A stretch of DNA of 60,112 nucleotides from Nephromyces sp. MM_2019 (lineage: Eukaryota > Apicomplexa > Aconoidasida > Nephromycida): the NCBI GenBank assembly GCA_015657535.1, contig JADHZB010001904.1:8147-68258 (forward strand), read 5' to 3'. Positions 11,501-21,313 of the stretch are shown here, piece by piece. Made by a program: the position numbers and the translations under genes. The notes beneath the pieces were generated by a model. It ran no database searches and was not told the origin of the DNA. It was given only the letters and a program-made list of their open reading frames with translations. Position 1 is the stretch's first letter. Every line of letters begins with the position of its first letter.

Positions 11501-13028
11501 CCTTTCGGCATACACTCTTCAATATCCACTTGTGTACTTCACTCATCGCCCCCGCACACAAGCAAACGCTGCTACACCGAATATACTACCCTCGTTTGTT
11601 GCGCTTAACCTTTTCCCATACAATCTTCAGTGTCCGCGTGTGTTCACGCATCACACACACAGGCGAATGTTAACACCCAAAATATAAGAGGCCTGCTTAT
11701 CACCGTCAGCGAGTCCCTTATCACCACCCCAGTCACACGCTGCCCCAGATTTCCGCGTGCATGCCAAGGCCCTTCAAGATTCGCGTGAGTGTTGGCATGC
11801 TTTTCCTGTTGGCAATGTAGGATGCCCGTCTTGGTTACGAGGTGTCGTGGCTCAATACCTACCTTATGATGGCTAATAGTGTATAATACTGAGCGGGACA
11901 TACGGTTCACCGACGTATGTTCTTTCGTGATGGAATGTCTGAGTTTATGTGAGGAAGAAGACTAATGAGAAACTAGTACAATTTCGGGTTGAAAAAATAT
12001 CTTTAACAAGCAAAGATTTTAGCTGATGACGGCGGCTCTTTTTGCGTCTGTTACTATTACTAGTACAGCTCTGCTAGAATATGTAACAATAACAAACACT
12101 GACCTAAGGACTACTCTGCCGAGGCAGGAATCACTACCAGGATGATGTAAGCTCAGTATCCCCGTTTTAACGCAGCGTGCCTTTAAAACAGGTGGTGTAC
12201 CTGGTATGGAGATTCAGGGATTCTTGACTAAAGGCATGTCTTTATAGGGCCGTCCCTACAAGGTTGTTTTTACGTTTTCTTTTGTGTATAATAGAACATA
12301 AAAAACATAATGAGAGGGAGATTGCAAGTTAATCTTATAGCAATATGAACAACTAGGGATGTGGCTGAGGAAGATTTGGGGAAGCACAACTTACGGAGAA
12401 AAAGATTTATGGTCGAGCAAACAGCGGAGAGGATCGTATGCTAGTTATTTGAGCCCATACTCCCCATGAGCTTCTGAAAGGCAGAGTAGCCTACAGGAGA
12501 GGTAAGGGAGTAGCGGTTATAAGCGTATGGACAATCGCTAGGCTCTAAGTATCCTCTTTAATTGATGTATCAACTAAACAATAGCTGATGTGCTTGTTTG
12601 AGTACTCACTACAGAAATTCAATGTGTGCGTCGTGAGAAAATATCTGTTCCACCGCTGGCGTACAACACTAGGGACAATTACTTGAGCAAGGAACGCGTT
12701 TAAATACAGAGGAAGGAGCCTTCGCTCGCTCTTGACACTAGACCGGTTCGTGCACACGGAGCAATTAGGCGGATTGACTGCATTATATCCGCTATATTCT
12801 TATATGGACCAAACATTTGAATCATGCAAATCTGTACTGTATTACCCGCTTCCCCCCGTTAACGCCAGCAGATATATATACTGAGAGGTGCTGTGGCTAA
12901 TAATACGCCCGTACCATACATACAATCTATCTCGTGAAACGCGCCTTCCACTGCATCGAGCCTAACCAACTCACCGCGAACTGTGACCCCCGGCAAAGTA
13001 TGCATTCTCAGGCGTACGGTCAAGGAAA
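8573..13028. other. Long stretch with no resolved gene
   Basis: Upstream exons of the 8085-8572 gene should lie here, but none is certain. Frames on the minus strand at 9362-9709 (115 codons, non-ATG), 9836-10144, 11644-11910 and 12859-13098 are open with balanced composition, and some end near plausible donors (for example GTAGGT near 11861). None joins in phase to the 8572 exon. The region has fewer TG repeats and somewhat higher GC than its surroundings. Nothing else recognisable is seen. Confidence 0.4.
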
Positions 13029-13268
13029 ATGACCCAAATGCACACCGCGCAGCAGACTCAAATGCACACCAACAGAAGACGTAGGAATCATCAGACATAC
13101 AGCCTGCGCTTTGGTATCAACTCCGTTGTGGAGCTTGTATCCTACTGTATGCTCTGTGGAGTCAAATCAGTTGTGGAGGTGCTGACCTACAGTTTATTGT
13201 GTGGAGTCAAAGGAGTTGTGGAGCTTCTAACCTACAGCCGGTTGTGTGGAGACGAGTATGCGTTGTAA
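13029..13268 (+). CDS. Short reading frame with 15-residue tandem repeats
   Basis: An ATG at 13029 opens 79 codons. The first part contains a duplicated TQMHT motif and a basic patch (NRRRRN). From 13113 three consecutive 15-residue repeats follow: GINSVVELVSYCMLC, GVKSVVEVLTYSLLC and GVKGVVELLTYSRLC. The DNA repeats are exactly 45 nt apart, but many differences fall at third positions or are conservative (CTG/CTA/GTA, AGT/AGC, TTG/CTC). This suggests the frame is, or was, translated. The ORF is short and could be one exon of a longer repeat protein. An ATG-initiated frame on the opposite strand (12859-13098) overlaps its 5' part. Function is unknown. Confidence 0.4.
   Translation: MTQMHTAQQTQMHTNRRRRNHQTYSLRFGINSVVELVSYCMLCGVKSVVEVLTYSLLCGVKGVVELLTYSRLCGDEYAL
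13113..13249 (+). repeat. 45-nt tandem repeat, three copies
   Basis: Copies begin at 13113, 13158 and 13203 and are followed by the start of a fourth (GGAGACGAG) at 13248. The core GTTGTGGAG is invariant in all three copies. Confidence 0.9.
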
Positions 13269-13440
13269 AATTGTAGACATCGACGCGATACGGCATACTT
13301 TCACTTCAAGAAAAGAAAAATACTGGAGGATAAAGCTCTTCAGAGATGTTTATGGCTTGTTGAACCTATATTCTGTGGAGTTACAATTGAGATTTTTTGC
13401 AGGAGCTCTCCCGTTCAGTAATTTATATTTGGATATGTAG
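13258..13440 (+). CDS. Possible small reading frame, unidentified
   Basis: An ATG at 13258 in a different frame from the repeat ORF opens about 60 codons, reading MRCKIVDIDAIRHTFTSRKE and continuing to SNLYLDM before a TAG at 13438-13440. Composition is balanced. It could be a small protein, or an exon continuing the repeat-containing gene after a frame-changing splice. An internal TTTTGCAG near 13395 could also be an acceptor. No homologue is recognised. Confidence 0.25.
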   Translation: MRCKIVDIDAIRHTFTSRKEKYWRIKLFRDVYGLLNLYSVELQLRFFAGALPFSNLYLDM

Positions 13441-13799
13441 GGAGCCCATACAAAGTGACTTTTTTCCCTTGATAGTCCTGCAAGGGACTAATAAAAGCTC
13501 AGTAATTAAGTTTTGCTTCTCATTAGTAGGTTTTTTTACTGATACTTTGACTTGTCTAATTTTTTAGGATATATTTAGCATCTTTATGATTTTGTATCCT
13601 GGCGACATCTAAGCACAAGGATTTGTTTTTCCTTTTATCTGCAAGTTTCCTTATTGCTAAATATCTGGAAAGTGTTTGCATACCTCGTATTAGCGTTGTC
13701 TTTAGGTTAGGATTGCTGTGCAATTTGTGAAAATTGCGAATATATTGTGATCGCATTAAAAAGTGTGAATGCTTTTTATTGCCGTTCGTGGTGAAGTAG

Positions 13800-13925
13800 C
13801 TGCCTCTGGTTCTAGTGCTGAATTTGGGTCTGGAGCTGGGTCTGGTGCTGGATCTGCCTCTGGTTCTGCCGCTGCTTATCCTGCTTCCACTGCTGGTTCT
13901 TCTGCTGCTTCTGCGACTGCACTCC
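13800..13925. repeat. Imperfect Gly/Ser/Ala-coding hexamer tract
   Basis: The tract is built from TCTGGTGCT/TCTGGAGCT/TCTGCTGCT-like units, giving Gly-Ser-Ala low complexity on the + strand and Arg-Ser or Gln-rich readings on the - strand. It may be a low-complexity exon upstream of the CCCH zinc-finger gene. I find no splice sites that attach it, so it is listed as a repeat. Confidence 0.6.
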
Positions 13926-14068
13926 CGAAAATTTTGCATACTCGGATCTTCACATAGAGGCTATTCTACTTGCTTAGACCCCCTGTTAAGGCAGATACCT
14001 GTTGGCGTATGCTGTGCTAACGCATTCAAAATATACTCGCAAGATATCATTTGTTCTTTTCTTTGCCA

Positions 14069-14128
14069 ATGAGGGAGGAAACTAAAATTACTTCTGACAG
14101 CACAATGGCTTCCAAGTCAGTTACTAAG
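14069..14128 (+). CDS. Alternative first exon candidate for the CCCH gene
   Basis: An ATG at 14069 opens 20 codons (MREETKITSDSTMASKSVTK) and ends in phase 0 at a GTAACT donor (14129). It could splice directly to the exon at 14852 in the correct phase, as an alternative to the exon at 14367-14534. The two first-exon candidates cannot both be used in one transcript without a frame break. Only cDNA would settle which is used. Confidence 0.35.
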
Positions 14129-14366
14129 GTAACTTCCCAGAGATTTTCCTTTGGCAGACTCTTTTATTTATAGTGTGTGTGAACACATTGCAATGGGTTT
14201 TGCTGCTTAAGTTTGACCTCGTATACGTGTGTGTGTGTGTGTGTGTTTGCAGGCGTGTATGAATGCACGTAAGTGGGATATATGAGGGTACCTAGGTGTG
14301 TATAAAACGCCTTAAACGCTTGTATAGGAATGCGTGTGTGGAGAAAAGTCGGCTTCTTTCTAAAGC

Positions 14367-17220
14367 ATGAAGAATGTCGCTGCTTTTACAGAGGCGGACT
14401 CTCTTCATAGCTACCTCTCCCCCCCCGCATGCGGCGGGCTATCCGTAGCACACACCCTCCGAGAAAGAATATCAATTTCCACCACTCCCACCCCTCAAAG
14501 TACCCCATTCCCACCATGTGTTCTTGATACTAATGTAAGGCTTAATTACTAGCAGGCAAGACTAATTTGTTTGTGTGTAGTCTTCCGTGCTATGAAGGAA
14601 GGCATGTCTTCATCATTTCTACGGAGCCCTCTGCTTATGCTGGCGCTAAATCTTCCAGACTAGTAGACTCTGGAGTCGCTATAGATAGCAGTTTGTGGGC
14701 TTTTCTTCGTTTTCTAAGGCTTTCTTTTAGTGGTGGTAGCTAGGTATGATACTGTGTGTGTGTTATGCTCTTTTGAAATCAGTAGGAACTGTCCCTTGAA
14801 ATTCTTGGGAATAAAAATATCTTTCCTCCTTTGTGTGTGCGTTTATGATAGGCCAAGAGTGGGAGGTTAATACGAAGCGCTAAAAGTCAAGGAAATTATT
14901 CCAAGAATGCACCATCAAAAAGTGCACCATCAAAGAGTGCAACTAGTGCAAAGGTCAGATAGATGCGAAGATTTTACGGACGCGTATTTGGTAGTGATAT
15001 GAATTCCTTGAACAGGATACAAGCACACACACGGAAAAAAAGCTTGTGTGCATACACTTTTATATGAATTCACACGTGTAGATATACACAGAAAAAATGA
15101 TAATTACGCACAAGTGTATAGACATCCACACACATGTATGCGCACACGCACCAGAAAAGTATGGTTTCCACGCTAATGACGCAGAATTTCTATTCAACGT
15201 GGAAGATGTTTTTATCAAATGTCTTTGAAGTACGAAAATAACACACAAATAGGAATATCTATGTGATATACGCCAATTGTATGCTGGTATAGCCTGGGCT
15301 GATTTTATTTAGGGAAAGTATAACCCGAAAGATACGCACTCTTTGCTTCACAGGCATCTAAATTTAGCCCGTTTTCCCCTCATTCCTCTGATTCTGCTAG
15401 CTCGACAAATTCAGCTGTGCTGCAAAGGTAAATTTTTGTTTTTCCTGGACTTGGCAAAATATTATTAAGGGGTATGCGTGCGTGTTAGTTGGAAGATACC
15501 CAGGCATTGTGTGCTGGTTGGAAGTTACTCATAAATTGATGTGTGTGTGGTGGCTTGAACTTGCTCACTGTGTGTGTGGTGGTTTGAACTTGCTCACTGT
15601 GTGTGTGGTGGCTTGAACTTGCTCACTGTGTGTGTGGTGGCTTGAACTTGCTCACTGTGTGTGTGGTGGTTCGAACTTGCTCGCACATTGATATGTGTGT
15701 GCTCTTTGTTGAAAGCATTGCAACTTCCCATCATTACTAAGCCTAGCTTCTGCAAGAGTCTACATAATACATTTTTGCTAGACTTTCCTTGTGTACTATG
15801 GCCCTAGTATTACCACAACCGGTGTGTATTTCTGTTACCAGAATTATGATTAAAATGCATTGGCTTTATTTTTATCTTACTTGGGATCTGCTGGTTCATC
15901 CTCTCCCTCAACTTGCGTGTGTTCTCCCCCCATTTTTTGCAGTGAGTTGCTGCCTTCAAGCACACACACACTAATCCGCACACACACGCTAATCCGCACA
16001 CACACGCTAATCCGCACACACACGCTAATCCGCACACACACGCTAATCCACACACACACGCTAATCCGCACACACACGCTAATCCACACACACACACTAG
16101 TCCGCACACACACACTAGTCCGCACACACGCACACTAATCATAATGCTCCTGCGTATTTTCCAACAAATTTCTGCAGCGAGTTAATTTGTAGAAGATTCT
16201 TCTTTGGGAAATGCAACGCAGGGAAACGATGCAAGTACTTGGTAAGTCCTACAACAGGGGAAATTCGCACGCACCACAAGGCTCATATGATGAGATTTTC
16301 CTTCTGCTTAGTATTCTCTACATAGCAGGGAGCATGTGAAGATAGTTGCTTTTTGAGGCCAGGGTGTCTCTAGAATGATTAGATTACAGCCTGTTGTTCA
16401 AGATAGTATAGCATTCGTGTAATTTCCCTGTTTACTTGCTGAGAATTCATTAGCTTTTAGGGTGATTATGGTCCTAGTGAAAAGCTGGATGTGTGCTTCT
16501 GATTGGTGTGCGTATGTGTGTGTAGATAGTGGTGTGTGTAAATATGAGAATGTGTATGTGTGTGACTATGGGTGTGTGTGTGTATGCTCATAAATAGGAG
16601 TATGTGTGTAGATAATGGTGTGTGTAACTATGGGTGTTTCTGTGAGTATGAATGTGCTTGTGCGAATATGGTTGTGTGTGCGCTTAAATGTCCGTTCAAA
16701 TATGCGTGTGTGAGCATGCGTATCAGTTGTGTGCAATATGCACCTCTAATCTTCCCATTCTCTACTTGCTTCTTCTCTAACTTCGCGTTATAGAAGGATT
16801 TTCTACTTTCCTTCCGCTATTTCTACCAATTCTTTCCACACATCATGCCCACATGCTCCTCTTCTTAATACCTTCCCCCTTTAGCACGAGATACCATCTT
16901 CTTTGAGGAAATTGGGGCGTGCAGCATCACCCGAAGATCAATCAGTATCGATTCTTTCTGAGAATCTTTCGAATCTTAGCGAAACTGAGGATGTTACCGA
17001 AAAGCCTCCTGACATGAGTACTTATGAAACAATAGCCAAGTCCTCTGATGTAGAGAGTTCACGCTTAGCACGCACACAATGTGAGTATGAAGTCACTAAT
17101 CCGCAGTCTGTCTATGTTGCTGATGAACTACGCCTTCGAAGGGTAAGGGGGCAGAAAAAAATTCTCAAGGCCTCATCTCCTTCTCATAGTGAAGTTCCAG
17201 CTCCAGAACAAAAGGAATAG
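14367..17220 (+). CDS. Small CCCH-type zinc-finger protein (five exons)
   Basis: Proposed exons are 14367-14534, 14852-14953, 15354-15427, 16178-16241 and 16885-17220. All phases close and give 247 aa. Exons 2 and 3 encode a Ser/Lys-rich region with APSKSAPSKSATSAK repeats. Exon 4 encodes ELICRRFFFGKCNAGKRCKY L, and exon 5 starts with His. Together these form C-X7-C-X5-C-X3-H, a canonical CCCH zinc finger at residues 119-137. CCCH fingers of this kind usually bind RNA, so an RNA-binding or mRNA-regulating role is the likely inference. The C-terminal part is acidic/Ser-rich (residues about 150-195) and ends basic (LRLRRVRGQKKILK). A GTAAGG at 17143 could be a donor, in which case the gene continues; without splicing the frame ends at TAG 17218-17220. 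The first exon is uncertain (see 14069-14128). Introns carry minisatellites. Confidence 0.7.
15541..15685. repeat. Five copies of a 29-nt minisatellite in a CCCH-gene intron
   Basis: The unit GTGTGTGTGGTGGCTTGAAC plus TTGCTCACT recurs with an exact 29-nt period. TTGAAC (or TCGAAC) lies at 15555, 15584, 15613, 15642 and 15671. It lies in intron 3, between the exons ending at 15427 and starting at 16178. Confidence 0.95.
15958..16139. repeat. Ten copies of an 18-nt minisatellite in the same intron
   Basis: The unit CTAATCCGCACACACACG repeats every 18 nt from 15971, with later copies reading CTAGTCC. The array ends 38 nt before the zinc-finger exon at 16178. It keeps frames open on both strands (Thr-His-Thr-Leu-Ile-Arg runs), which I treat as artefacts. 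Confidence 0.95.
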
Positions 17221-17583
17221 GATATATTAGAGGTTAGTGAAGAGAGTAGTCTTTGAGTTATCTCCACACACAAACTAGGCAGATGCAAACATAGTGTATG
17301 CATTTGCCACGTACACACACATATTCGAGCACCTCTGGTTTTGCAGGGTTTTTTTGACATGTGTGTGCGAAATGTAGTGATATAGGATACTGTAGATTCC
17401 TTAGTGTTGCCTTTTTTGGAGGGAAGGATTTGAAATTTGAAGTTAAAGTTGTGTGAAACTTGGGATTTAACCGGCTTTTTGAGTGAAAAGTGTGTGTGTT
17501 GTGCTTCAAGCGAAAAAGATTGCAAAAAATGGCCAAATGATGCCTAAAGAGGAGGCAGTTTTGTATCATTGCGAGATTCTAGG

Positions 17584-17745
17584 ATGGCTGCTACTTTTTC
17601 TGTTTGGTATGTGGTGATAACTGGTCATCTTTTGTTTATGTGTGAAAGATTTTTGGAATTGGAGCTCATTCGTGAATTTGTGAAGAATGAGATAAACTGT
17701 GTAGCCTTATGCGTGAAAAGATTTGCTCTGGAAGAACATCGCTAA
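17584..17745 (+). CDS. 53-codon reading frame or last exon, unidentified
   Basis: The ATG at 17584 is preceded by a good acceptor-like sequence (GCGAGATTCTAG at 17571-17582). The frame reads MAATFSVWYVVITGHLLFMC, then ERFLELELIREFVKNEINCV and ALCVKRFALEEHR, to a TAA at 17743-17745. The N-terminal third is hydrophobic enough for a signal or membrane segment, and the rest is charged and helical. It may be an independent small protein or the terminal exon of a gene whose upstream exon is not found. It starts 363 nt after the proposed stop of the CCCH gene. No family is recognised. Confidence 0.4.
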   Translation: MAATFSVWYVVITGHLLFMCERFLELELIREFVKNEINCVALCVKRFALEEHR

Positions 17746-17867
17746 GAGGAAGAGAAGAGAGATTAGGTGTGCTTCTGTGTTGTATGATTATATACGTTGT
17801 AACGCAGACTAGTCCTTTCTTTTCGTGTGTGTGTGTGTATCTTACAGTAGTTGAGTCCTCTCGTACC

Positions 17868-17892
17868 TTCTTCTTCTTCTTCTTCTTCTTCT
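17868..17892. repeat. (TTC)n microsatellite
   Basis: A pure CTT/TTC run of about eight units on the + strand, which gives a Lys run in one minus-strand frame and a Phe run on the plus strand. Confidence 0.95.
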
Positions 17893-19135
17893 GAGAAATC
17901 ATAGAGATACGAGCCGGAAATGTGTCTTTTTTCTTGGGAGTACGTGTCAATTTGTGCAAGTTCTTGTGTAAGTGTTTCTTTGGGTGTGTGTGTATGTGTG
18001 AGAGTAAGTGCATCTGATTCTATGTGTTTTGGTGGGATCGCGTGCGTCTGCTTGTGTGTGTGCGTGAGTTTGTGTGTACCTCAGTTTGTGTGTGTGCGTC
18101 GTTTCCTGCACTTTACTTCCTCTGTTATTTCCACACATATTTAGTGTACCTATTTTCAAGTTTATTATATGCTTATCCGTACAGTCATCCCACCATAGCA
18201 GCTTCTCTATCATTTAGCACCTGTAAGCCCCCGCTTGAGGATCCCTTCATTCACTTAAGCCCTTGGCGCACAGAACACACGCAGTATTTCGCTCTTTGCT
18301 AGCGTGTGTGTGCACACTCTAAAAGATGCTTTTCTCGTTGTTTTCTCAGGTTTTATGTACTCCCTGAGTTGAGACTGCGGGTAAACTGGGAGTTTTCATG
18401 GAAAAGATGGCCTGCCAGAATATAACCCGTCGTAGATAACGTGTCGCAAGCTGTCTTCATCTGTTTTTTTTCTTTAAGGGCTTTTTAGCATGTGTGTGTA
18501 GCAGGTGTGTGCGTGTAGCATGTACGTGCAGCACACATGTGTGTTACTGCGATTAACAAGAAGCAGCAAATGAATTTGACCTTCTCTTTGTGCATTGGAG
18601 TCGAGCTATATCATATACTCTTTTGAGGCCAAGAGACTAGCTTTAGACCGTAAAGTTGCTGTTTGAGCTATGATTGGATTAGACTTTGTATACAGTTTGA
18701 TGATTCCGTATTTTTAAGTCTATGCTAACAAGCATTGGAGTTATCTTTGTATATTCTGGAGGCAATAATTAGAGTTCGTCCTATTCATTGTGCGTACTCA
18801 AAACCCCAAGTGTGTGCGTGTGTGTGTGTAGCAGGTGTGTGTGCATTTTCTATGGATTTTTCGAGGAGCCAGCGCGTCACACACACTAGTGGAAGGCGCG
18901 TGTAAAATCCTCTGAAATTATTATGTAGTAATTGGTGATGATATGAATGATTAATTTTTTGTTGCTTTTGTCTGTTTTTATTTGATGATTACAGTATTAA
19001 TGTGGTAGCATTGTGTTTGGTATTTTAATCTCTGTGTATGCATGTGTCTATTAGGGTAGGGTTATTCATTACCTTTGAATCCCTGTGTGTGCGTGAATGT
19101 CTTTCTGTTTTGTGCTTTAGCTTCATCTTTGCTAG
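17893..19135. other. Non-coding TG-rich stretch
   Basis: Only T/G-rich sequence with scattered TGTGTG runs is seen. The open frames are Cys/Val-rich translations of these runs. No exon with both splice sites and balanced composition was found. Confidence 0.5.
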
Positions 19136-19228
19136 CTACTGAAGAACGACTCATCTTCATGTGCCTTTGCTGGCATACAACACTTTTCCTACATTTTGAT
19201 ATATTCCAAACTGAATAGCATAAGATAG
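19136..19228 (+). CDS. Candidate terminal exon, unidentified
   Basis: A good acceptor (TTCATCTTTGCTAG) precedes a phase-0 frame reading LLKNDSSSCAFAGIQHFSYI LIYSKLNSIR to a TAG at 19226-19228. Composition is balanced in a T/G-rich neighbourhood. No upstream exon was assigned and no family recognised. Confidence 0.3.
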   Translation, partial: LLKNDSSSCAFAGIQHFSYILIYSKLNSIR

Positions 19229-19461
19229 ATTTCCTTTCCTTTTGACGTTATACTAGCAATAAGCCTTGATGCTATAATGAAGTAATATGCAGTTGTGTGT
19301 GTGTGTGTGCGCATTTTCTCTTCGTTGGAGAAGTATTTTTAGGTTTTCTTCAACGAATACGTGTGGCTCGATGCTATAGTTTTATTCTCGTATACAGAAA
19401 TTTATAGAATCCGCATTATAAACATATATATTTAGCGTATAATGCATCCTGCTGGTAGTCA

Positions 19462-19575
19462 ATGGAAGGATTAAACATAAAGGAAGAACGTTATTTTACT
19501 ATCTTCGACGTCCCCGTTGTTTTACAGAACCATAGAGAAGCAGTTTATCTGCTTATACAGAGCAATAGGAAAAGA
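19462..19575 (+). CDS. Candidate first or internal exon, unidentified
   Basis: The ATG at 19462 begins MEGLNIKEERYFTIFDVPVV LQNHREAVYLLIQSNRKR. The frame meets a GTGAGA donor at 19576, followed by a (GA)n run. An alternative start is the acceptor CTGCTGGTAG at 19458. The residues are charged and non-repetitive. Reading on past the donor gives a hydrophobic Phe/Val-rich tail to 19668 that looks intronic. The next exon was not found. Confidence 0.4.
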
Positions 19576-19668
19576 GTGAGAGAGAGAGAGAGCTTTTTTC
19601 GCAGCAGCTGCTACGTGATAGCTTTCCCATTTGTGTGTGTGTTCTTATCTTTTTATTCCCTTTTGTAG

Positions 19669-21105
19669 TAACACAAGGTATTTTTGGAAATACTTTGTGT
19701 GTGTGTGTGTGTGTCTTTTTTTATCTATGTATGTTGCTCTTGAGTCTATATGAAGACAAGGTTTTCTCTCTTTGCTAGTTTATGTACTTGTATCATATTA
19801 TGCTTTGAGTTAATAGCCTCTATTTTATGTCACGTGATGTGGGCCTTGAGGGTTCCACCTGTGCACGCACTCGAGCAATCTGAAAGAGGCATTTGTATCG
19901 TGTATTTGTAGTTTATGTGCTGTACTAGGTTTTTGGTGTGTGCATCATTCGATTCAAAACTTGCATGTAGTCTTATTTTGTGTGTGAATAGGCATATGGC
20001 AGGCATGTAGAGATTTATATATGTGGAAACATGTAAGAGGGCGGTATTTGCTTATATAATGCAGTCTTGATGTGCTTTTTCTTGTAAGTTTGCATTTGTT
20101 TCTAAGCACAATGAGTGTCTGTTGGTGTACTACGTCGGTATCCCTTGTGGGAGTTATTTTTGCTACTTTGTTTTCTTCTCATATTCTATGAAATCCCTTG
20201 TTTGTGTAGACAAAAGCTAATTGTATGTGTGTGTGTTTTGATGCTTCGCTTTTTGGCACTTCAAGATATCCTCTATGTCTGGATGGTGGCTCAAAGTGTG
20301 TGTGCGAATTTTTTTTCTTTTATGTTTTGCTTTCCCTCCCTCTTGAGAAATCCTATATGCCTAGACAGTATCCAAGCGTGTGTGTGTGTTTTTTCTGTTT
20401 GATGTTTATCGGTGTATGCAGCATGACTGATGCCCCTTGATAGCTGCTACTCTATAATCTTGCGATATTTTGTCACTTCTAGGTATATATGCAAACATTG
20501 CTTATGTTAGCATGTGTATTTACACTGGCCTGTGTATTTCCTAGATTCATAAGCATAAAAATAGAGATATATATCTCTATTTTTATCTCTCTATGCTTAC
20601 TCTTCCTGTTCTTTTTTTTCTTCTGCATTTTTTAATGTCAAATTTGTAGCTGTGATGCTATATGTTGTGATATTTGATTGTAGGTTTGCCTGTGTAGACC
20701 TGCATGTTCGTGTAAGCTGCTGTAGTGTGAGCCTGCATAATATATATTCATGCATTTTGTGTGTGTGTGTGTGTGAGTGCTTCTTTTTCTGTGTGTGTAT
20801 GAATATTTTCGGTTTTTTACGTGTATATAGATTGTATTTTGCGTGTCTTTCTGTTTTCTGTTTATGTGGGGTTTCTTTTAAACTTTGAGGAAGGTGAATA
20901 TACACACCACATGCATATAATATACTTGTATGTATGTACACTACTTTTATCAAAGTTTATTTTTTACCACTGAGGTGATGAGGTTGTACTATAAAGTTTT
21001 CTTACTACTTTTGAAGTTGATGTGTATGTGCACCCTATTCACATTATTTCATGCTTTAGACAAAACATATGCATAACTTGATGAAACGGTGGATGATATA
21101 ATATT
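19669..21105. other. Non-coding TG-rich stretch
   Basis: T/G-rich sequence with weakly repeated blocks at about 20150-20380, where segments resembling AAATCCYWTRTNTGYMTAGAC recur three times with TGTGTG between them. The open frames here are Cys/Phe/Leu-rich. No supported exon is seen, and a 32-bp palindrome lies at 20555-20586. Confidence 0.45.
20555..20586. repeat. 32-bp perfect palindrome
   Basis: The sequence starting ATAAAAATAGAGATAT at 20555 is followed at once by its exact reverse complement, ending at 20586. TAAGC just outside on the left is matched by GCTTA on the right, after an eight-base interruption. It is purely AT-rich except for the GAGA/TCTC core. It could extrude a cruciform or form an RNA hairpin. 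No gene boundary is identified next to it. Confidence 0.95.
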
Positions 21106-21238
21106 TATATATATATATATATGATGGCATATTTAAGATGTTGCATACGACCGTAAAGCAGATAATAAAGAGTAGCCTATATACAACTTTTAGTGTTTTT
21201 TTGTCTATTTTCTATTGTGTGTGTGTGTGTGTGTGTGT
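21106..21238. repeat. (TA)n and (TG)n microsatellites
   Basis: A pure TA run lies at 21106-21122 and a pure TG run at 21216-21238. The TG run ends ten bases before the candidate exon at 21249 and would lie inside its acceptor region. Confidence 0.95.
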
Positions 21239-21248
21239 CTCATGATAG

Positions 21249-21313
21249 CACTTGTAAAGCTGTGGAATGAGCAGGATGCCGATATATTATTACAAGAGGG
21301 AAGTAATGATTAA
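21249..21313 (+). CDS. Candidate terminal exon, unidentified
   Basis: After CATGATAG, two bases complete a codon and the frame reads LVKLWNEQDADILLQEGSND to a TAA at 21311-21313. The acidic, balanced sequence stands out sharply from the flanking TA/TG repeats, which supports a coding exon. Upstream coding-like fragments at about 21060-21100 (TKHMHNLMKRW) and 21138-21200 could belong to the same gene, but phases could not be reconciled. Confidence 0.4.

Noticed and set aside
15952..16139. Alternative exon after TTTTTGCAG continuing into the 18-nt repeat
   Set aside because: It is phase-compatible at its start but would add only Thr-His-Leu-Ile-Arg repeats and has no donor before the stop. The exon at 16178 restores a complete CCCH finger instead.
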